Of a stretch of DNA of 64,000 nt, positions 34,631 to 44,049 are shown piece by piece. Every line of letters begins with the position of its first letter. Within the stretch, counting starts at the first letter, position 1. The notes below the pieces were generated by a model. It saw only the letters and a list, made by a program, of their open reading frames with translations. It had not been told where the DNA came from and ran no database searches. Origin of the DNA: an uncultured Bacteroidales bacterium (GTDB taxonomy: Bacteria > Bacteroidota > Bacteroidia > Bacteroidales > Muribaculaceae); assembly GCA_902776835.1 (NCBI GenBank), contig CACYRK010000013.1, positions 20,269 to 84,268 of the forward strand. Direction: 5' to 3'. A program made the translations under genes and the position numbers.

Positions 34631-35668
34631 TTAGTGTTTTAAGAATGAAATGTAGGCTTGCCAAGCGTGTTTTGCGTCATCGGCACAAAAGTTTTTCGCA
34701 AAGAATTCCATCTTACATTCATCCTTAAATGGCGCCCAGTTGCCGCATATTGTGCCATCGTGGGCGATGATGGGCTGGAAGATGCCGCTATTGTTGTGGG
34801 CGCGATGGCGGTGCTCGGGAGGCAGCACGACGTCGCGGCTCTTGTAACTAATCAAATACTCGTCGTAGGGCGGAATCAGCAGGAATTTGCCACGCCGGAA
34901 GCCACGAGTGCGACAGTCGTCGGTCAGGTAAAACTCGCGTCCTTTCCATTTAACCGCATTGATGCTGTCGCCCACGAGGGCTATGCCGCGTCGGCAGTCG
35001 CTCACATTCAGCCCCGACCACCACACGAAATCCTGGAGCGTGGCCGGCTGGCGGCTCTGGAAGTACTTGCGCGTGAGCCGCATCAGGGCCTCGTCGCGGT
35101 CGATCTTCATGGCCGGCTTCACTTTGTTGGCAGCGAGGGCGTAAGTGGCCTTGGCAGGCAACAGGTCGCCGCTGCACAATGTGCCCGAAAACTCCGCCAT
35201 GCGTATGTGGTACGACAGGCGATGGTCATCGATCTGCAGGCCTTTTTGGGCCAATGCCCTTACGAAGTCGTCTTTCGTGGCGCTTCCCATGTCGGCTGCC
35301 GTGAGTGCGAGGATGTCCCTGACGCGCATCAGTTCGTCGTCGAAGATGGTAATCTTGTTGCTGCTCATCCATCCCTTAGTCACGGCGATGGCTTTGGGAG
35401 CGCACAGGTCGAGCAGCATCCAGTAGTCGTCGGCCGGCACCAGTTGCCAGGTGCCCCTCATCAGATGCAGGCGGATGATTTGCCCACTGTCGAAGGCCCG
35501 CTTGAAAGCCGTGGCCGACGGCTTGCGCGTGCGCATCGCCACCGCCCACCGCATCATGCGGTACTCCTGGGCTTGCATGGCACCCATGTAGGCGACCACC
35601 TCGGCAGGGTCGGCATACTGAGGCGCCACAAGTTGCTGGTTAAGCAACCGAATAGATACTGGATTCAT
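34631..35668 (-). CDS. AlkZ/YcaQ-like winged-helix DNA glycosylase family protein
   Basis: A protein of the HTH_42 (DUF1006) superfamily, 345 residues from the ATG at 35668 (MNPVSIRLLNQQL). The frame is open to 35716, but that adds a 16-residue leader unlike the family. Family members AlkZ and AlkX remove alkylated or cross-linked bases. The catalytic Q-x-Q motif is visible in YMGAMQAQEYRMMRWAV (Gln 32 and 34). Further landmarks are RLHLMRGTWQLVPADDYWML, DFVWWSGLNVSDCRRG, and LIPPYDEYLISYKSRD. It stands alone beside the repeat-rich stretch. DNA repair of alkylation or antibiotic damage is a family-based inference. Confidence 0.85.
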   Translation of the reverse strand: MNPVSIRLLNQQLVAPQYADPAEVVAYMGAMQAQEYRMMRWAVAMRTRKPSATAFKRAFDSGQIIRLHLMRGTWQLVPADDYWMLLDLCAPKAIAVTKGWMSSNKITIFDDELMRVRDILALTAADMGSATKDDFVRALAQKGLQIDDHRLSYHIRMAEFSGTLCSGDLLPAKATYALAANKVKPAMKIDRDEALMRLTRKYFQSRQPATLQDFVWWSGLNVSDCRRGIALVGDSINAVKWKGREFYLTDDCRTRGFRRGKFLLIPPYDEYLISYKSRDVVLPPEHRHRAHNNSGIFQPIIAHDGTICGNWAPFKDECKMEFFAKNFCADDAKHAWQAYISFLKH

Positions 35669-35740
35669 ACTACTGTTGAAACGTCTAAATGAGCGCGCCA
35701 TCGCTGACGCGCTCATTGTGTGCTAACCGTGTTGCAGTGG

Positions 35741-36868
35741 TTACTCTATGTTCCACACGAAGTCGAATTGCTGGCCCTTGCCGTTGGTAAATTTTCCAGT
35801 GATTTGTGACCCCTTTAGCGTTCCGCGATAGTTTCCGCAAATCTCCCCGTCTTCGCTTTCGGTGGCAACCATCTGTCCATCGGCCATCAACGTGCCCTCG
35901 ATGTCTTCCTCGTCGGTTTTCCCATGGTATCCGTACTTTCCTGTAAAGGCATTGCCCGTGGTGAAATCAAGCGTGCCCTTTACGGAATACTTGCCAATGT
36001 GGCCTGAGAATGTTTTGTGGCCAGTCAACTGGGCCTTGCCTTCGCCGCCATAGGCTCCGCCATTGGCCGCAAGGTATTCGTCATACTCATTGCCGTTGGG
36101 CGTAAAGGCATCCATAAGTGTTTGGTCAGAGATGTGATACTTGATTACATAACTGTGTGGATAACCATGACCATTAAAGTTCATTGTCATCCTGCCTGTT
36201 TCACCTGGTTCAAGATCAACGCCTTTTAATGTTCTGCTTTCAGTTTCTTCATTATCCATGCCTGCATAGTAATAGGTGTATTTGTACCTGAACTCATAAT
36301 CCGAGGCCCGGAATGCGATATCGGAGTGGTTGGTGACTGGCACATATCCTTCACCTGTATCCATAGCATAAAATATATCTTGAGTGACAACGAACTCACC
36401 CACGCTGATTGGGTTGGCATACTTAACACGCAGTTTTTGCAACACATAGTCGTCAAATGCACGGTCGTTCATTCGCTTCGACAATTCCACATCGCGCAGT
36501 CCCTCTTTGTATTGCCCGGTGCCTTTGGCAAACTTCATGCGATAAGCCGGAAAGTAGAAGATGCCCTTTGAGTCGACGACACACAAGGTGTCGCTCTTGG
36601 TGTCGAAATAAAACGCATGACCCGCATCGTCGCTGGCAACAAGTGTGTCGTTGACCATCTCATACTTGAGGTTGTCCAGGTCAAAACCGATGTTCATTGA
36701 GTCGACGCCAGCAGCAGCGGGATAAAGGTTTGTGATGGCATCGCGATTCTTGGTCTCCACAGCAGTTTTAAGTTGCGTCAAGATGTCGGCCGCTTTTCTC
36801 TTTGTGAAATAATTGCATGATGTAAGCGACATGAAAAAAACAGTGAATAGGATAAAATACTTTCTCAT
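35741..36868 (-). CDS. Lipoprotein of unknown function
   Basis: A 375-residue protein with lipobox MSLTSCNYF (Cys 18). Residues ~25-80 (KAADILTQLKTAVETKNRDAITNLYP) look like an NTF2- or DUF4878-like helical start. A beta-rich middle follows (FVVTQDIFYAMDTGEGYVPVTNHSDIAFRASDYEF), much like an FxLYD-type immunoglobulin domain. The C-terminal ~100 residues repeat GHIGKYSVKGTLDF, TGKYGYHGKTDEEDIEGTL and GNYRGTLKGSQITGKFTN, a pattern of repeated beta-hairpins found in Bacteroidota surface lipoproteins. The function is unknown. It lies 72 bases upstream of the AlkZ-like gene on the same strand. Confidence 0.75.
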   Translation of the reverse strand: MRKYFILFTVFFMSLTSCNYFTKRKAADILTQLKTAVETKNRDAITNLYPAAAGVDSMNIGFDLDNLKYEMVNDTLVASDDAGHAFYFDTKSDTLCVVDSKGIFYFPAYRMKFAKGTGQYKEGLRDVELSKRMNDRAFDDYVLQKLRVKYANPISVGEFVVTQDIFYAMDTGEGYVPVTNHSDIAFRASDYEFRYKYTYYYAGMDNEETESRTLKGVDLEPGETGRMTMNFNGHGYPHSYVIKYHISDQTLMDAFTPNGNEYDEYLAANGGAYGGEGKAQLTGHKTFSGHIGKYSVKGTLDFTTGNAFTGKYGYHGKTDEEDIEGTLMADGQMVATESEDGEICGNYRGTLKGSQITGKFTNGKGQQFDFVWNIE

Positions 36869-37067
36869 ATAGCCAATTATTAAAAAACTGATTTTGAGCC
36901 AAATATGTCGCCATGCAAAGCAAGCATAAAACTGCTGCGACCACCCAGCCCGTTGATGATTGCAAATTTACTCTAAAATCCTGAGATGTGCAAGCGCTTG
37001 AGTTGACATAAAACAACAGGGGCGCCCTGTGACGAGCGCCCCTGAACGGGTGTAATATGATAGTGAC

Positions 37068-38390
37068 TTAATAGCCCACTGAGAGAGTGGTGTAGTAGCG
37101 GCCGGCGCCCGAGGTGATTTGCAGGGTCACGTAGCCGGTCTGGTTGCCGCCGAACCAGGTCACCACACCGCCGTCGATTTCGATGGGCGGGCCGTAGACG
37201 GCGCTCAGGTCGTGGTACAGGCGATTGTAGCGTGCACGGTCGTGGTAGCCGGTGGAGTAGACAAATTGTGCGTTTGCCAGGCGGCCACCGTCGTAGCACA
37301 GCATCACATCGGGCCACATGAGGTTGAGCATGGTCACGTCGCGCAAGTACACGATGTTGTCGGCATAACCGTCGATGTAGTAGCCATTGCTGTACAGGTA
37401 GTTCAACGAGATGTCATAGAGCGTGCCGAAGGTGATGCCCAAGATGCGGTCGATGATAGGCGCACCATAGTAGGGGCGATAGTGACGCGGATAGTGCGGA
37501 CGGTAGTAAGGACGCGGAGCGGGACGCCAAGCGCGGTGAGGAGGAGGCGCGGGACGGCTCCAGTCGTGGTGACGATAACTCCAGTCGTAGTGGTTGCGGT
37601 TGGGGTGATCGTGGTAGTTGTGAGGACGGCCACCGCCAGATCGGCCACCGTGGTTGCGGTCTACGCCGCCGTGGTTGTTGCCACCATGGTTGCCGTGGTT
37701 GCGATCTACGCCGCCATGGTTGTTGCCACCGTGGTTGCCGTGGTCACGGTCTACGTCACCGTGGTTGCCATTGCCGCGTCCGTTGTGGTTACGGTTGCTG
37801 CCGCCGCGGTTGTCGCCATTACGGTCGGGACGGTTGTTGTCGCCGGGCTGGGTGCTTTGGCCGCCAGGGTTGTGATTGTTGCCACCAGGCTGCGTGCTCT
37901 GGCCACCGCCGTTGTCGTGGTTACGGCCACCGCCGCGTCCGCCACGGTTGTCGCCGCTGCCGCCATGACGGTTGTTGCCGCCAGGCTGTGTGCTCTGGCC
38001 GCCGCCATGGTTATTGCCACCAGGCTGCGTGCTGTGGCCGCCACCGCGGTTGTCGCCGCGACGCTGGCCGCCATTGTGCTGGCCTGCCGTAGCTGAATTG
38101 TCGTTGCGAGGTTGCTCGCGTTGCACCTGACCGCCACGGGCCGACCCACCATGGCCAGTGTTGCGCTCGCGCTGCACCTGACCGCCACGATTTGACTGGC
38201 CACCGCTGTTGCCGCGCTGGCTGGGTTGGCTGGCTTGCGAGCCACGATTCGAATGGTTGCCGCGGTTGGTCTGCTGGCTCGACGATGGGCGACCGCGGCC
38301 TTGCATCGACTGCGCGCTGGCAACGTCGGCAAGCGTGAGCGAGCCAATCAGTGCCACCGCCAAAGTGATATGCTTAAGTAAATTCTTCAT
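37068..38390 (-). CDS. Secreted Gly/Asn/His-rich repeat protein
   Basis: A 440-residue protein with a signal peptide (MKNLLKHITLAVALIGSLTLADVASAQ). Residues ~28-290 are low complexity: Arg/Gly/Gln-rich, then GGGQSTQPGGNN units, then a 15-residue NHGGNNHGGVDRNHG unit in tandem, then a His/Pro/Tyr-rich stretch. The C-terminal ~150 residues are globular (IDRILGITFGTLYDISLNYLYSNGYYIDGYADNIVYLRD, with YDGGRLANAQFVYST). Similar architectures occur in Bacteroidales outer-surface proteins of unknown role. The repeats could bind metal (His) or polyanions (Arg), but that is speculation. Confidence 0.75.
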   Translation of the reverse strand: MKNLLKHITLAVALIGSLTLADVASAQSMQGRGRPSSSQQTNRGNHSNRGSQASQPSQRGNSGGQSNRGGQVQRERNTGHGGSARGGQVQREQPRNDNSATAGQHNGGQRRGDNRGGGHSTQPGGNNHGGGQSTQPGGNNRHGGSGDNRGGRGGGRNHDNGGGQSTQPGGNNHNPGGQSTQPGDNNRPDRNGDNRGGSNRNHNGRGNGNHGDVDRDHGNHGGNNHGGVDRNHGNHGGNNHGGVDRNHGGRSGGGRPHNYHDHPNRNHYDWSYRHHDWSRPAPPPHRAWRPAPRPYYRPHYPRHYRPYYGAPIIDRILGITFGTLYDISLNYLYSNGYYIDGYADNIVYLRDVTMLNLMWPDVMLCYDGGRLANAQFVYSTGYHDRARYNRLYHDLSAVYGPPIEIDGGVVTWFGGNQTGYVTLQITSGAGRYYTTLSVGY

Positions 38391-38581
38391 AATGTATGTG
38401 TTTTTTGATATTATTTTCTGACCTTTAGACTCGCAAAAGCCGAGCCAGTTTAATCTAAAAAAGTGACAAACAGCCCCGTTTACACTATTTTCGGCCCTTT
38501 TTATAGACTAATGTACCCGTTTTCTCGACAAATGTCGGCAATCCAGGCAATACCGGCGCGCCACAAAAAGGGCGTTACACA

Positions 38582-38613
38582 TTTGGCCGATTGCAGAATC
38601 TTGACTACCTTTG
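38582..38613 (+). promoter_or_regulatory. Promoter of menG-pfkA
   Basis: TTTG (38582-38585), 20 bases, TACCTTTG (38606-38613), 17 bases before the ATG at 38631. This fixes the menG start, since the more upstream in-frame ATG at 38463 would precede the promoter. Confidence 0.75.
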
Positions 38614-38630
38614 CAGCAAAACGTGTGACA

Positions 38631-39419
38631 ATGGCGAATACCGAAAGCAGCCAGGTGGAGAGCGTGAAGCCCTACAGCGCGCAGGGCTCCAAAGCCGAGC
38701 AGGTCGAGCGTATGTTTGACAGCATCGCGTCGGCCTACGATTTTATGAACCGCGCCATGACGCTGGGCATCGACAAGTGGTGGCGGCGCGTGGCCGTGCG
38801 CTGCCTCAAGCGCCATGTGCCCCACGAGAGTCGTCTGCTCGACTTGGCCACCGGCACGGGCGACTTCGCCATTCAACTGTGCCGCGCGCTGCATCCCGCC
38901 ACAGTGCAGGGCCTCGACTTGTCGCAAGGCATGCTCGACGTGGCGCGCCACAAGGTGGAAAAACTGGGCCTTAGCCACGTTATCGCCTTTGAGCGCGGCG
39001 ACTGCCTGGCGCTGCCTTACGCCAACGACGGCTTCGACGCGGTGACCATCGCCTTCGGCGTGCGCAACTTCGAGCATCTCGATGTGGGCTATCGCGAAAT
39101 GTGGCGCGTGCTCAAGCCTGGCGGCATGCTGTGCGTACTCGAGTTGTCTACGCCTCGCAACCGCCTGGTGCGCTGGTTCTACGACATCTACACCCTGCAC
39201 ATCATCCCCTGGCTGGGGTCGCTCAAGAGCGGCGACAGCAGCGCCTACCGCTACCTGCCACTGAGCATCGCCGCCGTGCCGCAAGGCGAGGCAATGCTCG
39301 AACTGATGCGCCAACAGGGCTTCCACAAGTGCCAAGCGCGACGGCTCACCTTGGGCACCTGCTCGATTTACACCGCCATCAAGCCCGATGGCGACAACAG
39401 CAAAACCAATAATCCATAA
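38631..39419 (+). CDS. menG: Demethylmenaquinone methyltransferase
   Basis: C-methylates demethylmenaquinone with SAM, the last step in menaquinone synthesis for anaerobic respiration. 262 residues from the ATG at 38631. UbiE/MenG signatures: [28 protein letters not shown] at the N-terminus, the SAM loop [44 protein letters not shown] and [18 protein letters not shown]. The C-terminal part ([20 protein letters not shown]) matches the quinone-binding insert. It is followed after 11 bases by pfkA, so the two form an operon. Confidence 0.95.
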   Translation: MANTESSQVESVKPYSAQGSKAEQVERMFDSIASAYDFMNRAMTLGIDKWWRRVAVRCLKRHVPHESRLLDLATGTGDFAIQLCRALHPATVQGLDLSQGMLDVARHKVEKLGLSHVIAFERGDCLALPYANDGFDAVTIAFGVRNFEHLDVGYREMWRVLKPGGMLCVLELSTPRNRLVRWFYDIYTLHIIPWLGSLKSGDSSAYRYLPLSIAAVPQGEAMLELMRQQGFHKCQARRLTLGTCSIYTAIKPDGDNSKTNNP

Positions 39420-39430
39420 ATACATTACAC

Positions 39431-40411
39431 ATGGCAAAGATTAAAACTATCGGTCTGTTGACCTCGGGAGGCGACGCCCCCGGCATGAACGCCGCAATAC
39501 GCGCGGTCACCCGCTCGGCAATCTTCAGCGGCTTTAAGGTGAAAGGCATCTACCGCGGTTATCGGGGTCTGATTACCGACGAAATCGTGGAGTTCAAGAC
39601 GCAAAATGTGTCGAACATCGTGCAACACGGCGGCACCATCCTGAAGACAGCACGCTGCAAGGAGTTTACCACTAAGGAAGGCCGCCAGCAGGCTTATGAC
39701 GTGATGCGCAAGCACGACATCGATGCCCTGGTGGTGATTGGCGGCGACGGCTCGCTGTGCGGTGCCCGTGAGTTTGCCAGCGAGTTCGACGTGCCCGTGG
39801 TGGGCGTGCCGGGCACCATCGACAACGACCTGTACGGCACCGACCACACCATCGGCTACGACACCGCGCTGAACACCATCATGTGGTGCGTGGACCGCAT
39901 CCGCGACACGGCCAACAGCCACGAGCGCCTGTTCTTTATCGAGGTGATGGGCCACAATGCCGGCTTCCTGGCCCTGAATGGCGCCATCGCCAGCGGTGCC
40001 GAGGCAGCCATCATCCCCGAGATTTCGACCGAGGTCGACCAGTTGGCCGAACTCATCCAGAACGGCTTCCGCAAGAGCAAAAACTCCTCGATTGTCCTTG
40101 TGGCCGAGAGCCCGATTACCGGCGGTGCCATGGGCCTGGCCGAACGCGTGCGCAACGAGTATCCGCAATACGACGTGCGCGTGACCATCCTTGGCCACCT
40201 GCAGCGCGGCGGCTCGCCCACCGCACAGGACCGCATCCTGGCGTCGCGCATGGGCGCGGCAGCCGTCGACGCACTGCTCGAGGGCCAGCGCAACGTGATG
40301 ATTGGCGACAATTACGACGAGATTGTGTATGTGCCCATCACTAAGGCCATCCACAAAAACAAAACCATCGACCGCGACCTGGTGGAAACCCTGCGCCGCC
40401 TCTCAATCTGA
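39431..40411 (+). CDS. pfkA: ATP-dependent 6-phosphofructokinase
   Basis: Phosphorylates fructose 6-phosphate, the committed step of glycolysis. The 326-residue bacterial type shows [16 protein letters not shown] (nucleotide loop), [30 protein letters not shown] (catalytic TIDND), [11 protein letters not shown] and [17 protein letters not shown] (effector/substrate arginine loop). The GGDGS loop favours ATP rather than pyrophosphate as donor. Second gene after menG; a palindrome and a strong hairpin follow. Confidence 0.97.
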   Translation: MAKIKTIGLLTSGGDAPGMNAAIRAVTRSAIFSGFKVKGIYRGYRGLITDEIVEFKTQNVSNIVQHGGTILKTARCKEFTTKEGRQQAYDVMRKHDIDALVVIGGDGSLCGAREFASEFDVPVVGVPGTIDNDLYGTDHTIGYDTALNTIMWCVDRIRDTANSHERLFFIEVMGHNAGFLALNGAIASGAEAAIIPEISTEVDQLAELIQNGFRKSKNSSIVLVAESPITGGAMGLAERVRNEYPQYDVRVTILGHLQRGGSPTAQDRILASRMGAAAVDALLEGQRNVMIGDNYDEIVYVPITKAIHKNKTIDRDLVETLRRLSI

Positions 40412-40423
40412 TGTGAACCATTA

Positions 40424-40487
40424 TTAAGCCAAATCGCCGATTTGGCTTAAATTAAGGAGCCGCCCCCGACGTTGGGAGCGGCTCCTT
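40424..40487. terminator. Double hairpin between convergent pfkA and aquaporin genes
   Basis: First a 27-base palindrome, TTAAGCCAAATCG and its mirror (40424-40450). Then AAGGAGCCGC / GCGGCTCCTT (40454-40463 with 40478-40487). Both can serve either strand. Confidence 0.75.
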
Positions 40488-40509
40488 AATAGTTTAATGT
40501 GGGAATGAC

Positions 40510-41208
40510 TTACTCCGTCGCGTTGTCAACGTTGATTACTTTCCAAATCAGGGCAGCAATTGCACCACCCACGAGCGGGCCAACGATGAAGATCCACAAC
40601 TGGTTCAGCGCGTCGCCACCGGCAAAGATGGCGGGGCCAATCGAGCGGGCGGGGTTAACACTGGTGCCAGTGTAGTGGATGCCCACCAGGTGAATCAGAA
40701 TCAGCGACAGGCCGATGGCCAGGCCGGCGAGGTTGTTGGTGGCGCCGTTGGTCTTGCTGGTAGCGCCGAGCACCACAAGCACAAAGATGGTGGTGAGGCA
40801 AATCTCAGCCAGCACACCCTGTGTGACGGTGACAGGAGCACCGGTCTCGCCCAACTTCTGCAAAGCGTTGGCACCCAAGCCACTGTCGCAGCCAGCCAAA
40901 GCGCACAGCAAAGCGGCGGCAATAATGGCACCAATCACCTGGAACACCATGTACAGCCCGCAGTCCTTAGCGCTCATCTTGCCGCTCAGGAACACGCCCA
41001 GCGTGATAGCGGGGTTGATGTGGCAACCACTGATGCCACCAATGGTGTAAGCCATTGCCACAACGGCAAGACCGAAAGCCACTGCAGTGCCAATCACTGC
41101 CGGCGTTCCAGCCACCGTAGAGGTGTCACAACCCAGACTCACGGCAGCGCCGCAGCCCAAGAAAGTCAGTACAAACGTACCCACAAGTTCTGCTAAATAC
41201 TTTTTCAT
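40510..41208 (-). CDS. aqpZ: Aquaporin (MIP family, AqpZ-like)
   Basis: A 232-residue channel of six membrane helices with two re-entrant loops carrying the pore motifs: GCHINPAITLGVFLSGK and TGTSVNPARSIGPAI. The arginine after the second NPA and the small residues nearby fit a water channel more than a glycerol facilitator, which would have an aspartate after the second NPA region. The loop between helices 3 and 4 is longer and carries a Gly/Cys/Asp-rich segment (CDSGLGANALQKLGETGAPVT), as in Bacteroidota members. It sits in the inner membrane. Promoter at 41249-41279. Confidence 0.92.
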   Translation of the reverse strand: MKKYLAELVGTFVLTFLGCGAAVSLGCDTSTVAGTPAVIGTAVAFGLAVVAMAYTIGGISGCHINPAITLGVFLSGKMSAKDCGLYMVFQVIGAIIAAALLCALAGCDSGLGANALQKLGETGAPVTVTQGVLAEICLTTIFVLVVLGATSKTNGATNNLAGLAIGLSLILIHLVGIHYTGTSVNPARSIGPAIFAGGDALNQLWIFIVGPLVGGAIAALIWKVINVDNATE

Positions 41209-41248
41209 AGAATTACAATATTAAATATAGAATAACGGAATTATATCG

Positions 41249-41279
41249 CAAAAATACAGGTTTTCTCACACATTTGCAA
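41249..41279 (-). promoter_or_regulatory. Aquaporin gene promoter
   Basis: Minus strand: TTG (41277-41279), 20 bases, TATTTTTG (41249-41256), 41 bases before the ATG. Confidence 0.6.
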
Positions 41280-41299
41280 CTTTTGTCAAAAAAATGTAC

Positions 41300-41307
41300 T
41301 ATATTTG
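41300..41307 (+). promoter_or_regulatory. -7 box upstream of UDP-glucose dehydrogenase
   Basis: TATATTTG, 67 bases before the ATG at 41374; no clear -33 box. It argues against the more upstream in-frame ATG at 41305. Confidence 0.45.
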
Positions 41308-41373
41308 CCTCACTTTTCTCCAGCAGCACTCGCTTTCGGGCTGCAAACGACTTCGACAACAAACTATAACACT

Positions 41374-42687
41374 ATGAATATCTCAATTATTGGAACAGGA
41401 TATGTGGGTCTGGTGACCAGCACCTGCTTTGCCGAACTGGGTGTGAACGTGACATGCGTCGACACCGACAGCCAGAAAATTAACCGCCTCGTCTACGGCT
41501 CAATCCCCCTTTATGAGCCTGGACTCGAGAATATGCTCACTCACAACGTCAACGACCAGCGACTGCATTTCTCGGCCGACTTCAACCGCGCCTTCGACGA
41601 CGCCGACTACGTGTTCTGCGCCATCGACACCACGCCCGACGAGGACGGCTCGACCAACCTGGCCCCCGTGTGGGACATCGCACGCGTGTTTGGCCAGCGA
41701 GTAAAACGCCACTGCACCTTTGTGCTCAAGAGCACCGTGCCGGTGGGCACAGCACAAAAGGTGAAAGAAATCATCACACACGAGATTGCCGACCGAAAGT
41801 CGGACGTGACATTCGATGTGGTGAGCAACCCCGACTTCCTGACCGAGGGTAACGCCATCAAGGACTTTATGAAGCCCGACCGCATCGTCATCGGCGTGGA
41901 GACCGAGGGAGCCCGCGAGGCCATGGCCAAACTCTACCGCACCATCCTGCATCACAACAACAACCGCGTAATTTACACCGACACTCGCACCGCCGAGATG
42001 ATTAAATACGCCGCCACCTCGATGCTGGCCACACGCGTGAGTTTTATGAACGAGATTGCCAACCTGTGCGAGATCGTGGGTGCCGACGTGAACACGGTGC
42101 GCCACGGCGTGGGCACCGACAGCCGCATCGGCCCCAAGTATATCTACCCGGGCTGCGGCTATGGCGGCACACTGTTCCCCCAGGACATCAAGGACCTTAT
42201 CAAGATTGCCGACGAGAACAACTTCAACATGGACGTGCTCAATGCCGTCGACAAGGTGAACGTGCGGCAAAAACGCATACTGTTTAACAAACTCTCGGCA
42301 CACTATGGCGGCGACCTCAAGGGCAAGACGGTGGCTCTGTGGGGCCTCTCGTTCAAGCCCGAGACCGACGACATGCGCGAGGCGCCGAGCATCGTCACCC
42401 TCGACCTGCTCACCGAGGCAGGCTGCAACGTGCGCGTCTACGACCCAGTGGCTATGAACGCCACCAAACAGCGCTGGCCCGAGGTGTACTGCGGCATCGA
42501 CATGTACGACGCGGTGAAAGGCGCCGACGCCCTGCTCATCCTCACCGAGTGGCGACAGTTCCGCATCCCGGCCTGGCCGCGCGTGAAAGAACTCATCAAC
42601 ACGCCGCTGGTGATTGACGGCCGCAACATCTACGACCCCGACGAGATCGAGTCCTACGGCTTCACCTACCGCTGCATCGGCCGCTAA
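41374..42687 (+). CDS. ugd: UDP-glucose 6-dehydrogenase
   Basis: Oxidises UDP-glucose to UDP-glucuronate with two NAD+, feeding capsule and envelope polysaccharide. 437 residues from the ATG at 41374 (MNISIIGTGYVGLVTSTCFAELG, the NAD-binding GxGxxG). Other landmarks: VLKSTVPVGTAQKV, SNPDFLTEGNAIKDFMKPDRIVIG, MIKYAATSMLATRVSFMNEIANLC, and YPGCGYGGTLFPQDIKDL with the catalytic cysteine. The C-terminal UDP-binding domain carries LWGLSFKPETDDMREAPS. The frame is open to 41305, but that would begin at or before the -7 box. It stands alone. Confidence 0.96.
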   Translation: MNISIIGTGYVGLVTSTCFAELGVNVTCVDTDSQKINRLVYGSIPLYEPGLENMLTHNVNDQRLHFSADFNRAFDDADYVFCAIDTTPDEDGSTNLAPVWDIARVFGQRVKRHCTFVLKSTVPVGTAQKVKEIITHEIADRKSDVTFDVVSNPDFLTEGNAIKDFMKPDRIVIGVETEGAREAMAKLYRTILHHNNNRVIYTDTRTAEMIKYAATSMLATRVSFMNEIANLCEIVGADVNTVRHGVGTDSRIGPKYIYPGCGYGGTLFPQDIKDLIKIADENNFNMDVLNAVDKVNVRQKRILFNKLSAHYGGDLKGKTVALWGLSFKPETDDMREAPSIVTLDLLTEAGCNVRVYDPVAMNATKQRWPEVYCGIDMYDAVKGADALLILTEWRQFRIPAWPRVKELINTPLVIDGRNIYDPDEIESYGFTYRCIGR

Positions 42688-42721
42688 TCCCGCGCAACTC
42701 ACCTCTTTATTATTTTATTAT

Positions 42722-42841
42722 ATGACTCTATTTTAGTACATTTTCCTGTCACAGGCAAAGACCTTACCGTCTTACTATATGGCAGCAACCAATCCATCAC
42801 CCTGCACTGGGATGGCATGACATTCACAGAACTACAATAGA
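42722..42841 (+). pseudogene. Possible fragment of a lost gene
   Basis: From about 42740 to a TAG at 42839-42841 the frame reads VHFPVTGKDLTVLLYGSNQ then SITLHWDGMTFTELQ. This looks like a natural beta-strand C-terminal end with no start and no upstream body. I cannot name the parent protein. Confidence 0.35.
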
Positions 42842-42965
42842 GATTCACCCCCGCCACCCAACAATAGCAACAATAGCAACTATAGAAGCAATAGTTGTTA
42901 TTGTTGCTATTGGCGATTGTGGGCGGGGTGATTTTTGGGGAAATTCACACAAAAGTTGGGAAATA
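42842..42965. other. Gene-free stretch with a repetitive hairpin
   Basis: AATAGCAACAATAGCAAC (about 42865-42882) pairs with GTTGTTATTGTTGCTATT (about 42894-42911) around an 11-base loop. No gene is seen. Confidence 0.5.
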
Positions 42966-42997
42966 TTTGGAATTTTCACATTTTTTTTATAAGTTTG
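42966..42997 (+). promoter_or_regulatory. Promoter of the small lipoprotein gene
   Basis: TTTG (42966-42969), 20 bases, TAAGTTTG (42990-42997), 16 bases before the ATG at 43013. Confidence 0.7.
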
Positions 42998-43012
42998 CGC
43001 CGACTTTAAAAA

Positions 43013-43327
43013 ATGATGAAAAATTTAATCTATACTCTTGCTACCCTCGCCATGCTGGCAATGACAGCATGCGGAGGGGGAGGCGACAGTTTCGACCGCC
43101 AGCAGGTTAGCGCCGAGGCGGCCCATGCCGCCAATGTAATTATGGCCTCGGCAGGCAACGACACGCTGAAGATTCAGCACGCCATCATCGAGGCGCATGC
43201 CGTGCGCAGCAAGTATGTGCTCGACGGCAACGAGGAGGCCGCACAGTATTTCGACCAGGTGCTCGCCGACTCGTTGCGTGCCGCGTCGCCACAACTGGCG
43301 GCCGAAATATTCGGTCCAGCAAAGTGA
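43013..43327 (+). CDS. Small lipoprotein
   Basis: A 104-residue protein with a lipoprotein signal peptide (MLAMTACGGGG, Cys about 20) followed by a Gly-rich acidic spot that in Bacteroidota often marks export to the cell surface. The mature part is helical (VSAEAAHAANVIMASAGNDTLKIQHAIIEAHAVRSKYV). It resembles the next gene's product in size class, composition and DTxxxxxxL spacing, suggesting two related helical lipoproteins in one transcript. The function is unknown. Confidence 0.75.
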   Translation: MMKNLIYTLATLAMLAMTACGGGGDSFDRQQVSAEAAHAANVIMASAGNDTLKIQHAIIEAHAVRSKYVLDGNEEAAQYFDQVLADSLRAASPQLAAEIFGPAK

Positions 43328-43392
43328 CGGCGCTACGTCCCAGGCACTTACAACCGTAAAATCGACAGTATAAACAGTAAAACGACAATAAT

Positions 43393-44049
43393 ATGAAATA
43401 CTTACTTCGAACACTCACCTCGCTTGTCGCAGTTGTGGCCCTGGTGGCCTGTGTCGACGCCAGCGGCTTGGGCAGCGACTTGAATCGCGACTTCGCCAAA
43501 GCGTGGGGCGACACAGTGGCCATGAAGGCATTTGCCGAGCACTACGACGCGCTGATCGACAGCATCACATTCCCATATGATGCCAGCCGTGTGGCCGACG
43601 AATTCCTGGACCGCGTGGAGGCCGGCGGCAACGACACCATGCTGGTGGCGGCAAACCTGATTGCCCTCGATGCCGACCACTTCGCTAACACCTACTCGCA
43701 CAAACTCGTTGACGACCTGCTCTCGGGCAAACTCACCAGCCAACAGGCTGCCGACCTCGACGTGCAAATCAACGGCCTGGCGATGATCCTGGGACGCAAC
43801 GACGCCCAAGCAGCCTATCAAGAGCGCGTCGACGCCTTGGCGGCATCGCTGTCAGTGAAGGACCAGATGCGGCTCTACGCCGCCGCGGCATCGCCCACCG
43901 TGCTGGGAATGCACATGCGCCTCGACCGACAGAACGGGGCCGACCCCGCAACGCTGCAAGAGCGTGTCGACGCCCTGCGCACGATATATAACGACGAGCA
44001 ATTCAAGGAATTTTTAGCAAGTTACAACAGCGATGCAAACCCGCAATAA
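43393..44049 (+). CDS. Helical lipoprotein of unknown function
   Basis: A 218-residue protein with lipobox VALVACVDA (Cys about 20) and an all-helical, Ala/Asp-rich mature part (MAFAEHYDALIDSITF-like segments, LTSQQAADLDVQINGLAMIL, DALAASLSVKDQMRLYAAA). No family is recognised. It lies 65 bases after the smaller lipoprotein and its last 17 bases overlap the start of the polyprenyl synthase gene, so the three are probably one operon. A role near the envelope is inferred only from the signal peptide. Confidence 0.75.
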   Translation: MKYLLRTLTSLVAVVALVACVDASGLGSDLNRDFAKAWGDTVAMKAFAEHYDALIDSITFPYDASRVADEFLDRVEAGGNDTMLVAANLIALDADHFANTYSHKLVDDLLSGKLTSQQAADLDVQINGLAMILGRNDAQAAYQERVDALAASLSVKDQMRLYAAAASPTVLGMHMRLDRQNGADPATLQERVDALRTIYNDEQFKEFLASYNSDANPQ

